From Chinchilla lanigera (taxonomy: Eukaryota; Chordata; Mammalia; Rodentia; Chinchillidae): a stretch of DNA of 64,000 nt. Position numbers and translations under genes: made by a program. Numbering within the stretch: position 1 is the first letter of the stretch; each line of letters opens with the position of its first letter. This document shows positions 59,720-64,000 of this stretch, piece after piece. The DNA lies in the NCBI RefSeq assembly GCF_000276665.1, contig NW_004955459.1:13641859-13705858 (forward strand), written 5' to 3'. Under the pieces are notes generated by a model that did not search any database, was not told the origin of the DNA, and saw only the letters and a list, made by a program, of their open reading frames with translations.

Positions 59720-60292
59720 GCAATTGGGTTCACTTGTGCCCCCTTGCATTCATGTTGAAGTTCTAACACTTAGTATCTGTAGTGTGACTGTAGTCAGAGG
59801 CTATGTCCTCAAAAATGTGAGTTAAAAGGAAGTCATTAGCATGCACACCACTTCAGTGATGAGTGTCCTCTGAGGAAGAGGAATTTTGAACATGTCTGCA
59901 CAGACGAAAGATCATATGAGAACACGGGGACATGACAACCATCTCCAAACTAAAGAGAGGGACTTCAGAAGAAATGAAGCCTGTAGACACCTCCATCTCT
60001 GACTTCCAGCCTTCAGAAGTTTGAAGAAATAGAACTGTTTTTTCCTATGGTACTAGGGACTGAACCAAGAGTCCTCACAATGGGCTACATCCCCATCCTT
60101 TTCTATTTTTTTATTTTGAGACAGTGTGTCTAAGCTGCTTAGTTGCCCAGGCTGGTCTCCAGTTTGTAATCCTCCGGCCTCAGTGTTCCAGAATGCTGGA
60201 ATTACACATGTGCACCACCACATCCAGCTAATTTTGGTAAAGTCACCTGGTTTATGGTACTTTGTTAAGGCAGCGTTTGCAGACAGACACAA
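59720..60292 (+). mobile_element. MLT1/MaLR-like LTR, plus strand, split by a composite SINE
   Basis: The left part contains 'tcatgttgaagttctaacac', 'gaacacggggacatgacaaccatc' and 'ctgacttccagccttcagaagtttgaagaaatagaactg'. The right part resumes after the SINE with 'ctggtttatggtactttgttaaggcagc', the block that normally follows directly. The interruption at about 60,037-60,230 is therefore a later insertion. Confidence 0.6.
60037..60230 (-). mobile_element. Composite B1/ID SINE inside the LTR, minus strand
   Basis: A reversed ID unit ('atggtactagggactgaaccaagagtcct...gggctacatccccatcc') is joined through 'ttttctatttttttattttgagacag' to a reversed B1 unit ('gttgcccaggctggtctcc', 'cagaatgctggaattacacatgtgcaccaccacatccagc'). 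Confidence 0.82.
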
Positions 60293-60299
60293 TAGTTAT

Positions 60300-60598
60300 A
60301 ACAACAACACTAATGTTTTCTAGGACTTTTAAATTTCACTGAAGACTGTGTTCTCTTTAAAATTCATACCAAAAGTACAAAAAAGTTTGCTTATTATAAG
60401 AGTGGCCACTACTAGCATCAATAACACTTTAGAATTAAAAAACTAACTTTTATAAAGTTTGGCCCATTGGTATGAAATCCCATTATTAAAAAGCATGGAA
60501 GGTAGATAGACCACTGATGACTTCACACTAAATGATCCCATTTATGTTATTGCCTTTGTTATTTCTTGAGCCACCAACTTCACAGCAGCACAGATTTA
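60300..60598. other. No gene seen
   Basis: AT-rich unique sequence between two repeats. Confidence 0.4.
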
Positions 60599-60613
60599 TG
60601 AAACTCCAAGGAG

Positions 60614-60718
60614 GGGCTGGGGATTTAGTTCAGCGACAAAAGCGCCTGCCTGGCATGCGCAAGGTTGTGAGTTCGGTTCCCAGTACCGGAGAAAAGCCAA
60701 AAAAAAAAAAAAAAAAAA
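60614..60718 (+). mobile_element. ID-like tRNA-derived SINE, plus strand, young
   Basis: GGGCTGGGGATTTAGTTCAG, CGCCTGCCTGGCATGCGC, GTGAGTTCGGTTCCCAGTACC, 'ggagaaaagcc' and about 20 A. The perfect 14-bp target-site duplication 'gaaactccaaggag' is at 60,600-60,613 and 60,719-60,732. Confidence 0.95.
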
Positions 60719-60734
60719 GAAACTCCAAGGAGCA

Positions 60735-61680
60735 GAGACATTGGATGCAGTGTGTGTCCTTTGGAGAACAACCTATATCCCTGGGAGTCAGTGAGGAGCT
60801 GGGCCACTGGGGTTAATTTCTGATATATGGGCCTTTCTACTGCCTTGGTCACCTCATATTTGGAGCAGAGAGGGCACTGGGGGCTTCAATTTCCTGATGT
60901 AGGTGCTGCCTTTGTCCTTTGTCAAATCATGTTCCTTCAATAATCCCAGCTTTGGATGCAGTGTGGTATCATCTGAGCATTTTCACTGATAGTCAAAATC
61001 ATCATGATTGCAAATGATTTCTTTACCTAAATGCATTACAACTCAGGCTGTGATCCTGGTGGATTAAAGGAAGAAGATGGATTCTGCCTTGTTTTCAGAA
61101 ATCAAGAACTGCTCAGAACTGAGGTGAGGGTGCTCTGTGCATGTGGGTCTGGAATGTCCACTTGGATTCTGTGAGTGGCTCTCAGCACACGCAAACTGTC
61201 CCTGATTTCTTATCAGGTGATGCAGACATTCCCAACATTAAACTACAGTTTCCTCCCTTCCTCCCAGATCATCCAACTTGTGTGCTCATACTTGTTTTCT
61301 ATTCACTCTCCTTAATATGTTCATGAAAACTTTTCTTTTTCCACATCTCTAACTTCAGAAACATAAAATGTGTAACTTAATGGTATGAGGCCACTATACA
61401 TAAAACAGACTAACATTTCCCAGCAGTTCTGTGCTTATCTAGTCGATATCTGAGATCAAGAGACTGAAGCTCATTTCTTTGTACCTTTTCATTAGGACTC
61501 TGTTCTAAATTCAGCAGAATTCATTTGTAATTGATCATGCACTACTACCTGTCATAAATCAATTACTATCTCAAAATAATGTCTTCTCCTTCCATCTGTT
61601 AAAATTTCCATGTATTTTTACTTTTCCCTGACAATTGAATTGCGATATTATTAAAGACACTTTTGTCCCTATAAAGGGTA
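60735..61680. other. No gene seen; unique DNA
   Basis: I find no convincing coding, RNA or repeat feature. Confidence 0.4.
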
Positions 61681-61689
61681 AGGTAAGCA

Positions 61690-62165
61690 CTATTTTTGAT
61701 AGAGCCTTGTATTGCTTTTCTATGTGGCAGTAATACATTTCCACAAAATACTGGCTTCAAACAACACCAATGTATTTTATAGTTTTGGAGGTCAAAATAC
61801 CAACAGGGATTTTGCAAAGTTCAAAATCAAGGTGGCTGGGGGGAGGCTTCCTGGAGGTGGCAGAAAAGAATCTACCAGCGTCTTCAGATTGTTGGCAAAA
61901 TTCAGCTCTGTGCAGTTGTAGGGCTGAGGTCTTGCTGGCCATCAGCTGAGGCCATTTCCCGGCGTTGGGGGTCTGCCTGCACTCTTTGCCTCATCTTCCC
62001 CAGGCTCCATCTTTGCCTCATTTTGTAGAATGAAATTTCCTTTTTGTTCTGCTTTTAATATCATTGTATTAGACCCACCTGGATAATCCAATTTGCTCAA
62101 TTTATTTAAATATCCTGATTTGCCACCTTAATTTTCTTCCACCATATAATATAGCCCCCCTATAT
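61690..62165 (-). mobile_element. Ancient LTR-like mammalian repeat, minus strand
   Basis: Blocks 'tattgcttttctatgtggcagtaatac', 'actggcttcaaacaacaccaatgtattttatagttttggaggtc', 'aaatcaaggtggctggg', and 'attagacccacctggataatccaat' match a common old LTR-class repeat read backwards. Subfamily uncertain. Short open frames at 61,599-61,942 fall in it. Confidence 0.6.
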
Positions 62166-62169
62166 TCTA

Positions 62170-63085
62170 TCGGGACATATTAGAGAATCATTCTGCCATG
62201 AGCACCACACAATTGCAAGGGTGCAGCCCATGCTGTTGAATCAGACAGTGCTGAACATACACTGAGTTCAGCCACAGAACCAGTGCTTAGGAAGTGCTGA
62301 GCCCCTAGTTACTGCACGCACAAGGAAGAGCCTTGCTTGTGATAGGGCTTGAGTCAGAAGAATGAATAGCTAGAGACAAGGATTTAAGAAATGTAAATAA
62401 GCTCCCTGACCTTCTCCTGCTGACACTAATCCTGGCACTGTGAAATGTCTCCAGAGGAGAGCGACTCCTCACACTCAGAGTACTTTTCAAGTTGAAGCTC
62501 TGAAATAGGACCAAGCATTAATTTTCTTAGATTGCTGTTTAAATACATATTTTATGCCATAAATCAAAACTAAATATAGTACAGTCACAGCAAGATTTTT
62601 TAAAATGTATTTCTCTCTAAATCTGACTATGAGGAGTTTGAGGCCCAAGGTAACTCTTGTTTCTCTACACTCTGTCCTAGCTGCCTGTCCCCTTCTGTTG
62701 GCATCAGAACCATCTTTCTAAAACAGCACATTTTCTGACACAGGTCAAAGGAACCAAGTGGAAATTAAAGGGTTCTTCTAAATCCATGGTAAATCACAGG
62801 GAAGTAAATTTGAAGGTGTTAGGAATAAACTGAGGCAGAAGAATTATATTAGTAAAACCAACTCTGAAGGAAAGCACAGAAGGGTTCAAATTATTCTTCA
62901 GAGTCTTCTTTCTAAGCTTTTCTGAGTTTGTGCCTACTTAGCCCAATCAGAACATAGTTAGTCGAAAACTGAGTTTATTGTAGCAGGTAAACAAGCTGTC
63001 ACTGGCAACCCTACCCAGAGAACAGAGGTCAGGTAAAGGGTATAAGAAAGCTCTGGAGGTTCTCTAAATTCACAGGTCTCTACAG
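62170..63085. other. No gene seen; unique DNA
   Basis: Somewhat GC-richer sequence. The minus-strand frame at 62,305-62,514 has no motif I recognise. Confidence 0.4.
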
Positions 63086-63094
63086 CCTATGGTA

Positions 63095-63500
63095 CATTTA
63101 CTTAACAAACATTTATTGGTCACTGGCATATTTTCAGATGCTGTCCCCAGTTTTGGATATAAGACCATTCTTAACCTCAACAAGGTGATAGCTTAATGGA
63201 AAATGAGAAAATTAAAATAGTAACTCAGGAGACAGGAATACATACTGAGTTAGAGAAGCACACATGTATGAGTACAGAAGAGTCAAAACATAATGCTAGG
63301 AAAGTCTTCTTAGAGAAAGTGGCCATTAAATGTGGAAGGCTAAGTGTGACTACATGAGAAAATAAAGGTGGGAACAGCATTTGAATCAAGGCAATGAGGC
63401 ACAAAGTGGGAGGAGTTAAAGCTGGACAGGTAGAGAGAACCAAGTCTTACACAGATTAGCAGAGGAGGAAAAGATGTTTGGGATAGGGCTTTGGTCAGAA
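63095..63500 (-). mobile_element. LINE2-like sequence, minus strand
   Basis: 'cttaacaaacatttattggtcactggcat', then 'gcttaatggaaaatgagaaaattaaaatagtaact', 'gtggccattaaatgtggaaggc' and 'ggaacagcatttgaatcaaggcaatgaggcac' follow the reversed LINE2 3' order. Confidence 0.5.
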
Positions 63501-63509
63501 GAATAAAGA

Positions 63510-64000
63510 GGGATGTTTGCGTTTCCTGCATATCACCTTGAATAAAATGTAGGGAATGATAAGAAAACAATATTGGTGGAAGTGAGTTCACAGCATCTCA
63601 TGATATTTTACAACACAGACATTACTATGCTAAGAGTATTGGATAAAGGAGAAAGAGAGTAAATTAATCCTGAAAATGAGACAGCCATAAGGTAGAGTGG
63701 AGATGGGGGGAAGGAAGGAGCTGGCAAAGAGAAGGGAAGAAGGAAGTATGGGAGCAGGTTCTGGATTTGTGGATGAATGGATGGCTACAACTGTCTTTAC
63801 CTTGTGACTTCCCAAGAAAATGATGACAATGTTTACAGCAAAGCTTCACAAATTTTGTTTAAGAAGAGAATGATCATGGCATACTTAATCTCATTAGTTT
63901 TGATTAGTTTTTTAGACAGTCTATAAAATCAACCACCTGGTTGCCAAGGTTTTAGATCCCCAGAGAATGACCTTCCTGAAACTGTCAAGATCAAAGCTGT
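63510..64000. other. No gene seen to the window end
   Basis: A purine-rich patch lies near 63,700-63,750. Overlapping minus-strand frames are short and unrecognised. Confidence 0.4.

Noticed and set aside
1..64000. Bacterial-type systems: operons, CRISPR arrays, phage or plasmid genes
   Set aside because: Base composition, SINE/LINE/LTR content and lack of dense coding show vertebrate nuclear DNA; no direct-repeat/spacer arrays are present.

Overview
The window is about 64 kb of AT-rich mammalian nuclear DNA, almost certainly from a non-murid rodent. The evidence is a family of tRNA-derived, ID-like SINEs, 7SL-derived B1 SINEs with the rodent-type internal duplication, and composite B1/ID SINEs. 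The composite form is known from squirrel-related and castorimorph rodents, so a beaver, kangaroo-rat or squirrel lineage is my guess, but the species cannot be fixed. No complete protein-coding gene is visible, and there is no rRNA, tRNA or CRISPR. The few long open frames are chance, repeat-derived or unrecognised.

The left end (1-3.2 kb) looks like the 5' part of a plus-strand gene. It has a CpG-rich edge at 1-100 with a possible splice donor, then two candidate exons with good splice sites at 309-393 and 3050-3174. One reading frame stays open through all three pieces. I do not recognise the peptide. If the model is right, the remaining ~60 kb is one long intron or flanking DNA.

From 3.2 to 41 kb the sequence is mostly unique AT-rich DNA with scattered old repeats: LINE1 and LINE2 remnants, MaLR and other LTRs, one probable DNA transposon, one solo-ERV-like LTR at 39.8 kb, and younger SINEs, many with perfect target-site duplications. 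A striking 108-bp near-perfect hairpin sits at 23,495-23,602 inside an old LINE2-like stretch.

From 41.3 to 52.8 kb is a LINE block. It holds one L1 with ORF1, an internally deleted ORF2 and a 3' UTR, then a second, older L1. The second L1 is split by a B1 SINE, a ~2-kb MaLR with both LTRs, and an ID-like SINE. From 52.8 to 64 kb there are further LTRs (one split by a SINE), a MIR, two young ID-like SINEs, an L1 3' end and a LINE2-like segment, plus a 36-bp tailless SINE or tRNA-half insertion at 54.44 kb.

Repeat family names rest on remembered consensus patterns, not on a search. Boundaries of old elements are approximate, to about 20-100 bp.
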